A stretch of 64,000 nt of DNA, from contig NZ_PKQP01000002.1 in the NCBI RefSeq assembly GCF_002887735.1, forward strand, positions 248,001 to 312,000. Direction: 5' to 3'. The first letter of the stretch is position 1; each line of letters opens with the position of its first letter. The notes under the pieces are model-generated. The model was given only the letters and a program-made list of their open reading frames with translations, was not told the DNA's origin and did no database searches. This document shows positions 7,986-17,038 of this stretch, in pieces. The position numbers were made by a program, and so were the translations under genes. Source of the DNA: Stenotrophomonas bentonitica. GTDB taxonomy: Bacteria > Pseudomonadota > Gammaproteobacteria > Xanthomonadales > Xanthomonadaceae.

Positions 7986-10900
7986 GCATTGCCGAGTTCT
8001 CCATCCGCCGGCCCATCACCACGATCATGTGTTTCGTGTCGTTGGCGGTGGTGGGCCTGATCGCCTCGTTCCGGCTGCCGCTGGAAGCGCTGCCGGACAT
8101 CTCCGCACCGTTCCTGTTCGTGCAGGTGCCGTACACCGGTTCCACGCCAGAGGAGGTCGAGCGCAACATCATCCGGCCGACCGAAGAAGCACTGGCTACG
8201 ATGACCGGGATCAAGCGCATGCGCTCCTCGGCCACCTCCGAAGGCGCCAGCATCTTCATCGAGTTCACCGACTGGGACCGCGACATCGCCATCGCGGCCT
8301 CTGATGCCCGTGAGCGCATCGATGCGATCCGCAGCGACCTGCCTGACGACCTGCAGCGCTACAACGTGTTCAAGTGGTCCAGCAGTGACGACCCGGTGCT
8401 GAAGGTGCGCCTGGCCAGTGCCATCGACCTGACCGGCGCGTACGACATGCTCGACCGCGAGTTCAAGCGGCGGATCGAACGCATCCCCGGCGTGGCGCGG
8501 GTCAACATCTCCGGCGCCCCGCCGAATGAGGTCGAGATCGCGATCAGCCCGGACCGGCTGACCGCGCATAACCTGAGCATCAACGAACTCAGCGACCGCC
8601 TGCGTACGCTGAACTTCTCGATCTCGGCCGGACAGATCGACGACAACGGCCAGCGCGTGCGCATCCAGCCGGTGGGTGAAATCACCGACCTTCAGGAACT
8701 GCGCGATCTGGTCATCGACAACAAGGGCCTGCGCCTGGGTGACATCGCCGAGATCCGGCTCAAGCCCACCCGCATGAACTATGGCCGTCGTCTGGATGGC
8801 AACCCGGCCGTGGGCCTGGACATCTTCAAGGAGCGCAGCGCCAACCTGGTGGAGGTTTCGCGCGCGGCCCTGGCCGAGGTCGAGGCGATCCGCAAGCAGC
8901 CCTCCATGCGCGATGTGCAGATCAAGGTCATCGACAACCAGGGCAAGATGGTGACGTCCTCGCTGCTGGAGCTGGCCGAGGCCGGCGCGGTGGGGCTGCT
9001 GCTGTCGATCACGGTGCTGTTCTTCTTCCTGCGCCACTGGCCCTCCACGCTGATGGTGACCCTGGCGATCCCGATCTGTTTCGTGATCACCCTGGGCTTC
9101 ATGTACTTCGCCGGCGTGACCCTCAACATCCTGACCATGATGGGCCTGCTGCTGGCGGTCGGAATGCTGGTGGACAACGCCGTGGTGGTGGTGGAGAGCA
9201 TCTACCAGGAACGCGAGCGGATGCCGGACCAGCCGCGTCTGGCCTCGATCATCGGTACCCGCAACGTGGCCATCGCGCTGAGCGCCGGCACCCTGTGCCA
9301 CTGCATCGTGTTCGTGCCGAACCTGTTCGGCGAGACCAACAACATCAGCATCTTCATGTCGCAGATCGCGATCACGATCTCGGTCTCGCTGCTGGCCTCC
9401 TGGCTGGTCGCGGTGAGCCTGATCCCGATGCTGTCCGCGCGCATGCAGACCCCCAAACTGGTGCATTCGGACAGTGGCGTGATCGCCCGCCTGCAGCGCC
9501 GCTACGCCACCTTGCTGCAGTGGACGCTGGAACACCGTGGCTGGAGTGTGTTCGGCATCGTGATGGTGATCCTGATCAGCCTGGTGCCGATGAAGCTGAC
9601 CAAGATCGACATGTTCGGTGGCGAGGGTGGCCACGAGGTGTTCATCGGCTACAACTGGAAGGGCGCCTATACCTTCGGCCAGATGTCCGAGGAAGTCGCC
9701 CGCGTGGAGCGCTACCTGGACGATCACCGTGAGGAGCTGCACATCACGCAGGTGTATTCCTGGTACAGCGAGCAGGAAGGCAGCAGCACGATCGTGACCT
9801 TCGATACCGAGCACGCCAAGAACATGCCGGCCGTGCAGGAAGCCCTGCGCAAGGGCCTGCCGCGTTCGGCGCGTGCCGATTACGTGGTCGGCAACTCCGG
9901 CGACGGCGGTGGCGGCGGCAACAACCAGGTGCAGGTGCAGCTGGTGGGTGACTCGACCAAGATGCTGCAGGAGATCGGCGAGGAAGTGGTGCCGCTGCTG
10001 GCCCAGCGCAAGGAGCTGCGTGACGTGCGCATCGACAACGGCGAGAAGGGCAGCGAGTTGTCCATCCACGTTGACCGCGAGCGCGCGGCCGCGTTCGGCT
10101 TCAATGCCGAGCAGGTGGCCAGCTTCGTCGGCCTGGCCCTGCGGGGCGCGCCGCTGCGCGAGTTCCGCCGCGGTGACAGTGAAGTGCCGGTCTGGGTGCG
10201 CTTTGCCGGTGCCGAGCAGAGCAGCCCGGAAGACCTGGCCAGCTATACGGTGCGTACCGGCGACGGTCGCTCCGTGCCGCTGCTGAGCCTGGTGGATGTG
10301 GCGATCAAGCCGTCGGCCACGCAGATCGGCCGCACCAACCGGCAGACCACGTTGACCATCAAGGCCAACCTGGCTGAGAAGGTCACCGTGCCGGATGGGC
10401 GCAAGGCGATGGAGGAAACGCTCAAGCCGATGAGCTTCCCGGCCGGCTACACCTTCAGCTTCGACGGCGGCGACTACGGCGATGACAACGAAGCGATGGC
10501 GCAGATGATGTTCAATCTGGTGATCGCGCTGGTGATGATCTACGTGGTGATGGCAGCCGTGTTCGAGTCGTTGCTGTTCCCGGCGGCGATCATGAGCGGC
10601 GTGCTGTTCTCGATCTTCGGGGTGTTCTGGCTGTTCTGGATCACCGGCACCTCGTTCGGGATCATGTCCTTCATCGGCATCCTGGTGTTGATGGGCGTGG
10701 TGGTGAACAACGGGATCGTGATGATCGAGCACATCAACAACCTGCGCCGCCGCGGGATGGGCCGGACCCAGGCGCTGGTGGAAGGCTCACGCGAGCGCCT
10801 GCGCCCGATCATGATGACGATGGGCACCGCGATCCTGGCGATGATCCCGATCTCCATGACCGACACCCAGCTGCTCGGCAATGGTCCGCCGTACTACCCG

Positions 10901-11077
10901 ATGGCCCGCGCCATCGCCGGCGGCCTGGCATTCTCCACGGTGGTGAGCCTGCTGTTCCTGCCGACCATCTACGCGATGCTCGATGACATGAGCACGGCGG
11001 TGTCGCGGATCATCCGGCGCGCGCGTGGCCGCGGCGTGGATGCTCCGGTGGTCGAGCCGGGCGCAGAATCGGTTTGA
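7982..11077 (+). CDS. RND-family efflux permease 2
   Basis: The second pump of the operon has 1031 residues, the usual length. It has two repeats of six membrane segments with large periplasmic loops between TM1-2 and TM7-8. The TM4 relay reads VDNAVVVVES (Asp398-Asn399), with one Asp of the AcrB pair replaced by Asn, unlike permease 1. Two different permeases behind one adaptor recall MdtBC-type heteromeric pumps, so permeases 1 and 2 may assemble together; this is inference. A strong terminator follows at 11086-11116. Confidence 0.92.
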   Translation: MSIAEFSIRRPITTIMCFVSLAVVGLIASFRLPLEALPDISAPFLFVQVPYTGSTPEEVERNIIRPTEEALATMTGIKRMRSSATSEGASIFIEFTDWDRDIAIAASDARERIDAIRSDLPDDLQRYNVFKWSSSDDPVLKVRLASAIDLTGAYDMLDREFKRRIERIPGVARVNISGAPPNEVEIAISPDRLTAHNLSINELSDRLRTLNFSISAGQIDDNGQRVRIQPVGEITDLQELRDLVIDNKGLRLGDIAEIRLKPTRMNYGRRLDGNPAVGLDIFKERSANLVEVSRAALAEVEAIRKQPSMRDVQIKVIDNQGKMVTSSLLELAEAGAVGLLLSITVLFFFLRHWPSTLMVTLAIPICFVITLGFMYFAGVTLNILTMMGLLLAVGMLVDNAVVVVESIYQERERMPDQPRLASIIGTRNVAIALSAGTLCHCIVFVPNLFGETNNISIFMSQIAITISVSLLASWLVAVSLIPMLSARMQTPKLVHSDSGVIARLQRRYATLLQWTLEHRGWSVFGIVMVILISLVPMKLTKIDMFGGEGGHEVFIGYNWKGAYTFGQMSEEVARVERYLDDHREELHITQVYSWYSEQEGSSTIVTFDTEHAKNMPAVQEALRKGLPRSARADYVVGNSGDGGGGGNNQVQVQLVGDSTKMLQEIGEEVVPLLAQRKELRDVRIDNGEKGSELSIHVDRERAAAFGFNAEQVASFVGLALRGAPLREFRRGDSEVPVWVRFAGAEQSSPEDLASYTVRTGDGRSVPLLSLVDVAIKPSATQIGRTNRQTTLTIKANLAEKVTVPDGRKAMEETLKPMSFPAGYTFSFDGGDYGDDNEAMAQMMFNLVIALVMIYVVMAAVFESLLFPAAIMSGVLFSIFGVFWLFWITGTSFGIMSFIGILVLMGVVVNNGIVMIEHINNLRRRGMGRTQALVEGSRERLRPIMMTMGTAILAMIPISMTDTQLLGNGPPYYPMARAIAGGLAFSTVVSLLFLPTIYAMLDDMSTAVSRIIRRARGRGVDAPVVEPGAESV

Positions 11078-11085
11078 GGGTGCAT

Positions 11086-11116
11086 GGAGGCCCGTTGGGC
11101 GGGCCTCCTTTTTTTT
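11086..11116 (+). terminator. Rho-independent terminator of the RND operon
   Basis: An 8-bp GC stem (GGAGGCCC with GGGCCTCC) is followed by eight T residues, 9 bp after the permease 2 stop codon. Confidence 0.92.
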
Positions 11117-11213
11117 CGGAACGCACCCACGTATGGCGTCCATATACGAATGGAAACGGCGGCCATCACCCTGGTACGTAGCCCGGCACTACCTGCGGTT
11201 CCCCATTCGTGCA

Positions 11214-11241
11214 CAAAAAAGGCCACGCATTGCGTGGCCTT
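11214..11241 (-). terminator. Terminator of the traB operon (minus strand)
   Basis: A 10-bp stem (AGGCCACGCA with TGCGTGGCCT) has a run of six A on the plus strand at 11215-11220, which reads as a U-tract on the minus strand. It lies just after the TraB-family stop. Confidence 0.85.
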
Positions 11242-11264
11242 TCGATTCACAGCCGGCGCGGGAA

Positions 11265-12497
11265 TCACCCCGCGACTTTGCCCCACACCTGGAACCCGGT
11301 CAGCCACAACCCGAGCATGCTGCCCAGGTTGGTCAGCATGAAGGTCAGCACCACGCGGGTCACCCGGTTGCGGTACCAGCCCTTGACGCTCTGCGCGTCG
11401 TCGCGCAGCTTCAGGAAATCCTCGTAGGCCGGCTTGCGCAGGCGCGCTTCCACCAGGGCCGAGAACGCGCCGGTCGGGATGCTCAAGCGGAACGGCTTGA
11501 ACGGTGCCACCACGATCGCGGTCAGGATGCTCAACGGGTGGCTGCCGGCCAACAGGCAGCCCAGTCCGGCCAGGCCGCCGGTATACATCGCCCAGACCGC
11601 CAGCAGTTCACTGCCGACCCCCAGGCCACCACGGTAGAAGCCCACGCCGATGCCGGTCAGCACGATGGCCAGGATCGCCAGCGTGATCCACGGAATGTTG
11701 CGCTTCTTCGGCACGTCTTCCAGCGACTCGCGCAGCGGGCCCGGCGCGTCGGTGTCGGTTTCCAGGTACCTGGCCAAGCCGGCCAGATGACCGGCGCCGA
11801 CCACCGCCAGCACTTCGCGCTGGGCCGGGTCATGCACTTCACGCAGGCGCGTAGCCATGTAGCGGTCGCGCTCGCCGATGATGGTTTCGTACAGGGCCGG
11901 GCTCTCGCTGGCGAACTCGCCGAAGCTGGCTTCGAGCATGTCGCCCTGCTTGAGCTTCTCGATCTCGTCTTCGCCGACTTCCTCGGAGGCGAACAGGCCG
12001 GCGCCCAGGCCCATCACCAGCTTGATCTTGCCGAAGAAGCCCAGCCGCTGCGAGGCGCGCTTGAAGGTCAGGCCGACCTCGCGGTCGATCAGGTGCACCG
12101 GCAGGTTGCGTTCGTTGGCCATCACCACCGCGCGCTTGAGTTCGGCACCGGGCTCGATCTCCAGCTGCTCGGCCAGGCGGCGCTGGTAGGCGGCCAGGGC
12201 GAGGTTGGCCGCGAACAGGGCGACGCGCCCCTTGCGGATCACCTCGACCAGGTCCAGCTTGGCCAGGGCGTCCGGGTTGGTCAGTGCCTGCAGGCGCTGC
12301 GCGTCCAGTTCGACCGCGACCGCATCGAAGCGGCCACTTTCAATTGCACGTTCCACCGCTTCCACGCTGGCCTGCGAGACGTGCGCGGTGCCCAGCAGGG
12401 TGTAGCGCACGCCATCGCGCTCGACCACGCGCACGGGTTGACCGGCGAACAGGGTGTCGCCGGCCTCGATCAGGGTATCTGTCATTGCATCATTCAT
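11265..12497 (-). CDS. TraB/PrgY-family membrane protein
   Basis: About 410 residues. The N-terminal domain carries the family motif GTAHVS (residues 36-41) and a conserved Glu/His-rich core related to the TIKI/erythromycin-esterase-like fold. The C-terminal part has several membrane segments, starting near IPWITLAILAIVLTGIG. Enterococcal TraB/PrgY lowers sex-pheromone activity; in proteobacteria the role is unknown, and proteolysis of a peptide signal is only a guess. The ATG at 12497 overlaps the upstream GNAT stop by 8 bp. An internal ATG at 12485 would begin MTDTLIEAG and is equally plausible. Confidence 0.8.
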   Translation of the reverse strand: MNDAMTDTLIEAGDTLFAGQPVRVVERDGVRYTLLGTAHVSQASVEAVERAIESGRFDAVAVELDAQRLQALTNPDALAKLDLVEVIRKGRVALFAANLALAAYQRRLAEQLEIEPGAELKRAVVMANERNLPVHLIDREVGLTFKRASQRLGFFGKIKLVMGLGAGLFASEEVGEDEIEKLKQGDMLEASFGEFASESPALYETIIGERDRYMATRLREVHDPAQREVLAVVGAGHLAGLARYLETDTDAPGPLRESLEDVPKKRNIPWITLAILAIVLTGIGVGFYRGGLGVGSELLAVWAMYTGGLAGLGCLLAGSHPLSILTAIVVAPFKPFRLSIPTGAFSALVEARLRKPAYEDFLKLRDDAQSVKGWYRNRVTRVVLTFMLTNLGSMLGLWLTGFQVWGKVAG

Positions 12498-13020
12498 TCG
12501 AAGGGGCGCTGTCGGCACCATCGCCGAGCGCGCGCTGCATCTGGACGGTATCCAGCCAGCGGCCATGCTTGCGGCCGAGGCCGCGGAAAACGCCGACGGT
12601 ATGGAAACCGAAACGCTCGTGCAGTTTGATGGAGGCGGTGTTGGTCGGCTCGCCGATGACGGCCACCATCTGCCGGTAACCGCGTGCGACGCAGGCATCG
12701 ATCAGGCCCTGCATCAGCGCGGTGCCGACGCCGCGGCCCTGGAAGGCGGCATCCACGTAGACCGAGTTCTCCACGGTCCACTGGTAGGCGATCCGGCCGC
12801 GGTAGGTATTGGCGTAGGCATAACCGGCCACCTGGCCATCGACCTCGGCCACGATGTACGGAAAACCGCGGCCGACGATGTCCTGCATGCGGCGGCGCAT
12901 TTCCGCCGCCTCCGGAATCTCGTACTCGTAGGTGTTGACGAAGTCGGTCACTTCCACCGCATAGATCGCGGTGATGGCCGCGATATCGGCATCGGTGGCG
13001 TCGCGCAGCTGCACGGTCAC
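12490..13020 (-). CDS. GNAT acetyltransferase, phosphinothricin acetyltransferase-like
   Basis: A 176-residue single-domain GNAT enzyme with the acetyl-CoA motif QGRGVGTAL and the ending ERFGFHTVGVFRGLGRK, which is typical of the PhinoAcTrfase/MddA group acting on small amino-acid-like amines. No ATG fits the domain start. GTG at 13020 has an AGGA sequence 9 bp upstream; a second GTG at 13014 is possible. It lies between aguB and traB and overlaps traB, so it is probably in one transcript. The substrate is not known. Confidence 0.8.
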   Translation of the reverse strand: MTVQLRDATDADIAAITAIYAVEVTDFVNTYEYEIPEAAEMRRRMQDIVGRGFPYIVAEVDGQVAGYAYANTYRGRIAYQWTVENSVYVDAAFQGRGVGTALMQGLIDACVARGYRQMVAVIGEPTNTASIKLHERFGFHTVGVFRGLGRKHGRWLDTVQMQRALGDGADSAPSNE

Positions 13021-13039
13021 GGTGGGGTGTCCTGGTCGG

Positions 13040-13927
13040 TCAGTCGATGTAGCGCTTGAGCAGATCGCCGTAGGCATCGATGCGGCGATCACGCAGGAAC
13101 GGCCAGATGCGGCGGACGTGTTCGCTGCGCTGCAGGTCCACATCGCAGACCAGGACGGTCGGCTCGCCACCGGCTTCGGCGATGAACTCACCCTGCGGGC
13201 CGAGCACATGGCTGTTGCCCCAGAACTGGATGCCCGACGCGCCCAGCGGCGACGCTTCATGGCCGACGCGGTTGCAGCTCAGCACCGGCACGCCATTGGC
13301 CACGGCATGGCCGCGGTGACTGAGCACCCACGCATCGCGCTGGCGGCCCTGTTCGTCGCGCTGGTCATCCGGGTCCCAACCGATCGCGGTGGGGTAGAGC
13401 AGCAGCTCGGCACCGGCCAGCGCCATCAGGCGGGCCGCTTCCGGATACCACTGGTCCCAGCACACGAGCACGCCCAGGCGACCCACCGACGTGTCGATCG
13501 GGGTGAAGCCCAGATCGCCCGGGGTGAAGTAGAACTTCTCGTAGAAGCCCGGATCATCCGGGATGTGCATCTTGCGGTACTTGCCCAGCAGCGTGCCGTC
13601 TTTTTCAAAGACCACGGCGGTGTTGTGATACAGCCCGGCCGCGCGCCGCTCGAACAGCGAGCCGACGATCACCACGCTGTGCTTCCTGGCCAATGCGCCC
13701 AGGCGCTCGGTGCTCGGGCCGGGGATCGGCTCGGCCAGATCGAACTCCTCGACCGACTCGTGCTGGCAGAAGTACGCACCGTTGTGCAGTTCCTGCAGCA
13801 GGATCAGCTTGGCACCCTGCGCGGCCGCTTCAGCCACGCGCGCTTCGATGACGGCCAGATTGGCCTCGGCATCGCCGTGGTTGCGCTCCTGGATCAGGGC
13901 GACGGAAAGGGTGTGGCGTGAGCTCAT
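13040..13927 (-). CDS. aguB: N-carbamoylputrescine amidase
   Basis: A nitrilase-superfamily hydrolase of 295 residues that releases putrescine, CO2 and ammonia from N-carbamoylputrescine. The Glu-Lys-Cys triad is visible: Glu46 in LLQELHNG, Lys119 in KYRKMHIPDD, and Cys156 in VLVCWDQWYPE. The phrase FYEKFYFTPGD is characteristic of the AguB branch. The ATG at 13927 is preferred over the one at 13945 because it starts directly before the first beta strand. Agmatine deiminase, the preceding pathway step, is encoded about 330 bp upstream on the same strand. Confidence 0.92.
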   Translation of the reverse strand: MSSRHTLSVALIQERNHGDAEANLAVIEARVAEAAAQGAKLILLQELHNGAYFCQHESVEEFDLAEPIPGPSTERLGALARKHSVVIVGSLFERRAAGLYHNTAVVFEKDGTLLGKYRKMHIPDDPGFYEKFYFTPGDLGFTPIDTSVGRLGVLVCWDQWYPEAARLMALAGAELLLYPTAIGWDPDDQRDEQGRQRDAWVLSHRGHAVANGVPVLSCNRVGHEASPLGASGIQFWGNSHVLGPQGEFIAEAGGEPTVLVCDVDLQRSEHVRRIWPFLRDRRIDAYGDLLKRYID

Positions 13928-14020
13928 CCGGAGACGGTCCTGCAAGGGGAAAAACGCAGTTTATCGCGGATGGGTGCACGCAGCGTGCTGGCTGCTAAAT
14001 GGCTGACACCCACGCGTCGG

Positions 14021-14043
14021 GTAGTGCCGGCCGCTGGCCGGCT
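14021..14043 (+). repeat. GTAG REP element
   Basis: Starts GTAGTG with the stem GCCGGCCGCTGGCCGGC. It is one of at least three copies of this subtype in the window (also 24505 and 24542). It lies in the 329-bp gap between aguB and aguA. Confidence 0.85.
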
Positions 14044-14102
14044 CCGCAGCAGCATCGAGACAAGCCCAGGCGCGTGGCTGCGGCGGCTGGGCTGGCGGGT
14101 GC

Positions 14103-14182
14103 GGAGGTGCGGGACGCGCCGTAAACCCTTCCCTGGGGGCTCGTGGGCGCCATCCATGGCGCCCTGACGGTCCCGCACCTCC
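14103..14182. repeat. Large compound inverted repeat in the aguA-aguB gap
   Basis: The 13-bp arm GGAGGTGCGGGAC (14103-14115) pairs exactly with GTCCCGCACCTCC (14170-14182). Inside lies a second perfect inverted repeat, GGGCGCCAT-CC-ATGGCGCCC, at 14145-14164. The whole 80 bp can form a two-part hairpin on either strand. It is non-coding and differs from the GTAG repeats on each side. Confidence 0.85.
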
Positions 14183-14229
14183 ACACCCGCCATCCCTTCG
14201 ACAGTGCGTCGGTGGTCTGGCAAACAGCG

Positions 14230-14253
14230 GTAGCCCACGACCGTTGGTCGTGG
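14230..14253 (+). repeat. GTAG REP element
   Basis: Starts GTAGCC with the stem CCACGACCGTTGGTCGTGG. It ends 4 bp before the aguA stop codon (TAA on the minus strand at 14259-14257) and may act as a 3' hairpin for that message. Confidence 0.75.
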
Positions 14254-14256
14254 CGC

Positions 14257-15291
14257 TTAAGTCAGCAACCCCGCCGGCAGCTGCATCGTGATGCAGTGCA
14301 GGCTGCCGTTCTGCCAGATCAGCGAGCGGCACGGCACCGGCACGATCTCGCGGTCCGGATAGGCCTCGGCCAGCACCGCACGCGCGGCCTCGTCGGCAAC
14401 ATCCCCGTAGGCCGGCATCAGCACCGCACCGTTGAGGATCAGGTAGTTCGCGTAGGACGCCGCCAGGCGGCGACCTTCGTCGATCACCGGCTGCGCCCAC
14501 GGCAGCGGGAACAGGCGGTACGGCTGGCCGTCGGCGGTACGCAGCGCCGCCAGTTCGGCGCCCATCGCCTGCAGTTCGGCGTAGTGCGAATCGCTGGCGT
14601 CATCGCAGGCCTGGTAGACGATGCTGTCGGTCGAAGCGAAGCGCGCCAGGGTATCGATGTGGGCGTCGGTGTCGTCGCCTTCCAGATAGCCATGGTCCAG
14701 CCACAGCACACGCTCCTGGGCCAGCCAGGTGGCCAGGTCGGCGCTGAGCGATTCGCGGCTGCGGTCCGGATGACGCTCGTGCAGGCACTGCCAGGTGGTC
14801 AGCAGGGTGCCGGCGCCGTCGGTCTCGATGCCGCCGCCTTCCAGGGCGAACGGAATGCTCTGCAGCTCGGCATTGTTGAACAGGCCTGCGGCATGCAGCA
14901 CGCCGACCAGCTGGTCATCCAGGCTGGCGTCGAACTTGCCGCCCCAGCCGGTGAAGCGGAAGTCCAGCAGGCGGAAGCCACCATCGGCGCGCTTGAGCGT
15001 GATCGGGCCGGAATCGCGCAGCCAGGTGTCGTCGTACTGGGCGGTCACGAACCGCACGCGGTCCGTATCGATCCGGTTCGAGCGCAGGCGCGCATCGGCG
15101 TACGCCTCCAGGTCGTCATCGGCAACGATGATCACCACCGGCTGGAAGCGGGTGATGGCCGCGACGAGCGCGATGTAGGTGTCCTCGACGTCACCCAGGC
15201 GGTCGGCCCAGTCGGTGTCGGCGTGGGGCCAGGCGATCAGGATGGCGGACTGGGATTCCCATTCGGCCGGAAAGCGGAGCGTGTCGTTCAT
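14257..15291 (-). CDS. aguA: Agmatine deiminase
   Basis: A 344-residue member of the peptidyl-arginine-deiminase-like family (PPADF type) that converts agmatine to N-carbamoylputrescine and ammonia. The N-terminus FPAEWESQSAILIAWPH, the central ALEGGGIETDG with catalytic acid and glycines, and the C-terminal nucleophile Cys333 (NGSLHCITMQ) are all present. The length is normal for bacterial AguA. Together with aguB it forms the arginine-decarboxylase-dependent route to putrescine. Confidence 0.94.
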   Translation of the reverse strand: MNDTLRFPAEWESQSAILIAWPHADTDWADRLGDVEDTYIALVAAITRFQPVVIIVADDDLEAYADARLRSNRIDTDRVRFVTAQYDDTWLRDSGPITLKRADGGFRLLDFRFTGWGGKFDASLDDQLVGVLHAAGLFNNAELQSIPFALEGGGIETDGAGTLLTTWQCLHERHPDRSRESLSADLATWLAQERVLWLDHGYLEGDDTDAHIDTLARFASTDSIVYQACDDASDSHYAELQAMGAELAALRTADGQPYRLFPLPWAQPVIDEGRRLAASYANYLILNGAVLMPAYGDVADEAARAVLAEAYPDREIVPVPCRSLIWQNGSLHCITMQLPAGLLT

Positions 15292-15337
15292 GATCTCGAT
15301 GCGATGGCCCGCCGGCTGGCGGGCAAAGGGAAAGGGG

Positions 15338-15664
15338 TCAGCGGATCGGCGGTTTCGGCCCGATCTCGTTGGCGTCGGCGCGGTTGGCGACCACGTCGAT
15401 CACCTTCTGCTTCTCGAAGTAGACGGTGAACTGCGGGTAGACCCAACGGTTGATCGTCGGCCACTGGCGCTTCTGCCCGCCGCGCGGTTCCAGGCGCTCG
15501 CCCGGGTCGCCGAACTGGGCCTGGACCTGCTGCATGCTCTGGCCGCGGACGGGCAGGGCGATGGCGGGCTTCTCGCGGCTGCGGTCGATCAGCAGGGTGT
15601 CGGCGTGGGCGCTGGAGATGGCCAGTACGGCCAGCAACGGCAGGGTGGTCAGGTAACGCTTCAT
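15338..15664 (-). CDS. Small exported protein of unknown function
   Basis: 108 residues with a clear signal peptide cut after about residue 21 (AISSAHA-DTL). The mature part contains a short region (VQAQFGDPGERLEPRGG, then WVYPQFTVYFEKQKVIDVV) reminiscent of the SmpA/BamE-type fold, in which a G-x-P turn precedes a beta hairpin. That resemblance is weak. It lies between aguA and rpmJ on the same strand, behind a terminator, so it is probably its own unit. Confidence 0.7.
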   Translation of the reverse strand: MKRYLTTLPLLAVLAISSAHADTLLIDRSREKPAIALPVRGQSMQQVQAQFGDPGERLEPRGGQKRQWPTINRWVYPQFTVYFEKQKVIDVVANRADANEIGPKPPIR

Positions 15665-15765
15665 CTCGATCTACTCCCCAGTGGTCAAGAAGGTGGAAGG
15701 TCCCGCGGCGACAGGTCTGACACCGGCGGTCGTGGCTACCCGGCGATTACAACAAAAATGGCAGC

Positions 15766-15791
15766 AAAAAGCCGCCCGGAGGCGGCTTTTT
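15766..15791 (-). terminator. Bidirectional terminator after rpmJ
   Basis: The stem AAAAAGCCGCC pairs with GGCGGCTTTTT across a 4-nt loop. It has A- and T-tracts on both sides, so it can work in either direction. It lies 53 bp past the rpmJ stop. Confidence 0.85.
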
Positions 15792-15843
15792 GTTCATCAC
15801 CCGGCCCGGTGAGGGGCCGGTGGTGGCCGTGAGGCCAGCCGGC

Positions 15844-15969
15844 TCAGCGCTGGCGAGCCTTGAAACGCGGGTTCGACTTGCAGATCACGAAGATCTTGCC
15901 GCGGCGACGGACGACCTTGCAGTCACGGTGACGGGACTTGGCCGACTTCAGGGAAGAAAGGACTTTCAT
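15844..15969 (-). CDS. rpmJ: 50S ribosomal protein L36, zinc-free (type B/C-) form
   Basis: A 41-codon gene, too short for common ORF cut-offs. The translation begins [20 protein letters not shown] and ends [15 protein letters not shown], which is L36. Two cysteines remain (Cys17, Cys30). The CxxC pair and His of the zinc-ribbon form are missing, and there is a short insert, so this is the longer zinc-independent form that is usual in xanthomonads. It is transcribed away from cmk. Confidence 0.96.
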   Translation of the reverse strand: MKVLSSLKSAKSRHRDCKVVRRRGKIFVICKSNPRFKARQR

Positions 15970-16059
15970 TGCATACCTCGGCGTAAACGTTGGATTCGGT
16001 TGGAGCGCGGCCGCGATATGCAGATGACAATCGGCAGGTGACGCCCGTTCAAGCCCGCC

Positions 16060-16089
16060 ATTCTACCGGGCTTTTTTCCATCCTTTCAA
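16060..16089 (-). promoter_or_regulatory. Candidate sigma70 promoter of rpmJ
   Basis: On the minus strand TTGAAA (16089-16084) is separated by 18 bp from TAGAAT (16065-16060), giving a leader of roughly 85 nt before the rpmJ ATG. The same stretch read on the plus strand forms a small hairpin with a T-run (16051-16077), which could be coincidental. Confidence 0.5.
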
Positions 16090-16163
16090 GTGGTTGCACC
16101 AAAAAGGTCTCGGGAGGCCCCGGGCAGGGGCTAGAATGGGCGGTCAATTTTACAGGGAAACCC

Positions 16164-16844
16164 ATGAATCAGCTTCCTTCCGTGCTCACCATCGACGGTC
16201 CCTCCGGGGCCGGCAAAGGGACTGTCAGCCGCATTGTCGCACGCCGGTTGGGCTGGCATTACCTGGATTCGGGCGCCCTGTACCGGGCGGTGGGCGTGGC
16301 CGCCAGCTGGGCTGATATCGATACCTCCGACGCCTCGGCGCTGGTCCGCTGCACCTTCGACACCCACGTGCGCTTCGTGGAATCGGCCGATGGCGGGCTG
16401 CGGGTGCTGGTCAACGAGACCGACGCCACCGACGAGCTGCGCCTGGAGACCACCGGCGCCCTGGCCTCGGCCATCGCGGCCATCCCGGAGGTCCGGGCGG
16501 CGCTGAAAGAGCGCCAGCGCGCATTCAGGATGGAGCCGGGGCTGGTGGCCGACGGTCGGGACATGGGGACGGTGATCTTCCCGGACGCCCCATTCAAGGT
16601 GTTTTTGACCGCCAGCGCCGAAGAACGGGCCGAGCGGCGGCATAAGCAGTTGAAAGACAAGGGTGTTTCGGTTAACTTTGACGACCTCCTGCGCGAGATC
16701 ATGGCCCGCGACGCCCGTGATGCACAGCGCACAGTGGCGCCCCTGAAGCCGGCAGACGATGCCGTCGTCATCGACACCAGTGGTATTGGCATCGACGCCG
16801 TCGTTGCCAAGGTATTGGATCTGCTTCCGGTTTCGGGTGCCTGA
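16164..16844 (+). CDS. cmk: Cytidylate kinase
   Basis: A 226-residue kinase that phosphorylates CMP and dCMP with ATP. The P-loop GPSGAGKGT is at residues 12-20, and [25 protein letters not shown] and the LID-like [13 protein letters not shown] follow in the usual order. The ATG at 16164 follows an AGGGAAA ribosome site, and a TAGAAT -10-like box lies at 16132-16137. The upstream in-frame extension is not conserved-looking. cmk-rpsA-ihfB is a conserved gene order. Confidence 0.95.
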   Translation: MNQLPSVLTIDGPSGAGKGTVSRIVARRLGWHYLDSGALYRAVGVAASWADIDTSDASALVRCTFDTHVRFVESADGGLRVLVNETDATDELRLETTGALASAIAAIPEVRAALKERQRAFRMEPGLVADGRDMGTVIFPDAPFKVFLTASAEERAERRHKQLKDKGVSVNFDDLLREIMARDARDAQRTVAPLKPADDAVVIDTSGIGIDAVVAKVLDLLPVSGA

Positions 16845-17038
16845 TCCGTTGTAAAGGAGGGCCGTCAGTCCATCGACGGTGTCGCACCATCGCAAGGCAA
16901 CAAAAGCTCCGTCCCGCAATGATGCGTGGCGGTTTTCCTACTTAACACACGACCTGCGTTACCGGGGTCGACCAACAGGCGGGCATCAAGCGGTTCCCTT
17001 CGGGGGCCAATGCCCATGTGTCCAACAGAGTAAATCTA
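16845..17038 (+). promoter_or_regulatory. rpsA leader region
   Basis: A 194-bp gap between cmk and rpsA with no convincing ORF. It holds several short GC stems (for example around 16975-17015) and an AT-richer stretch at 16930-16950 that may contain an rpsA promoter. In enterobacteria the rpsA leader folds to allow S1 autoregulation. A similar role here is inferred from position only. Confidence 0.35.

Noticed and set aside
7910..10732. 940-codon minus-strand frame opposite RND permease 2
   Set aside because: His/Asp-rich antisense translation without recognisable structure.
16051..16077. Terminator for a plus-strand gene before cmk
   Set aside because: No plus-strand gene precedes it; the bases overlap the likely rpmJ -10 box.
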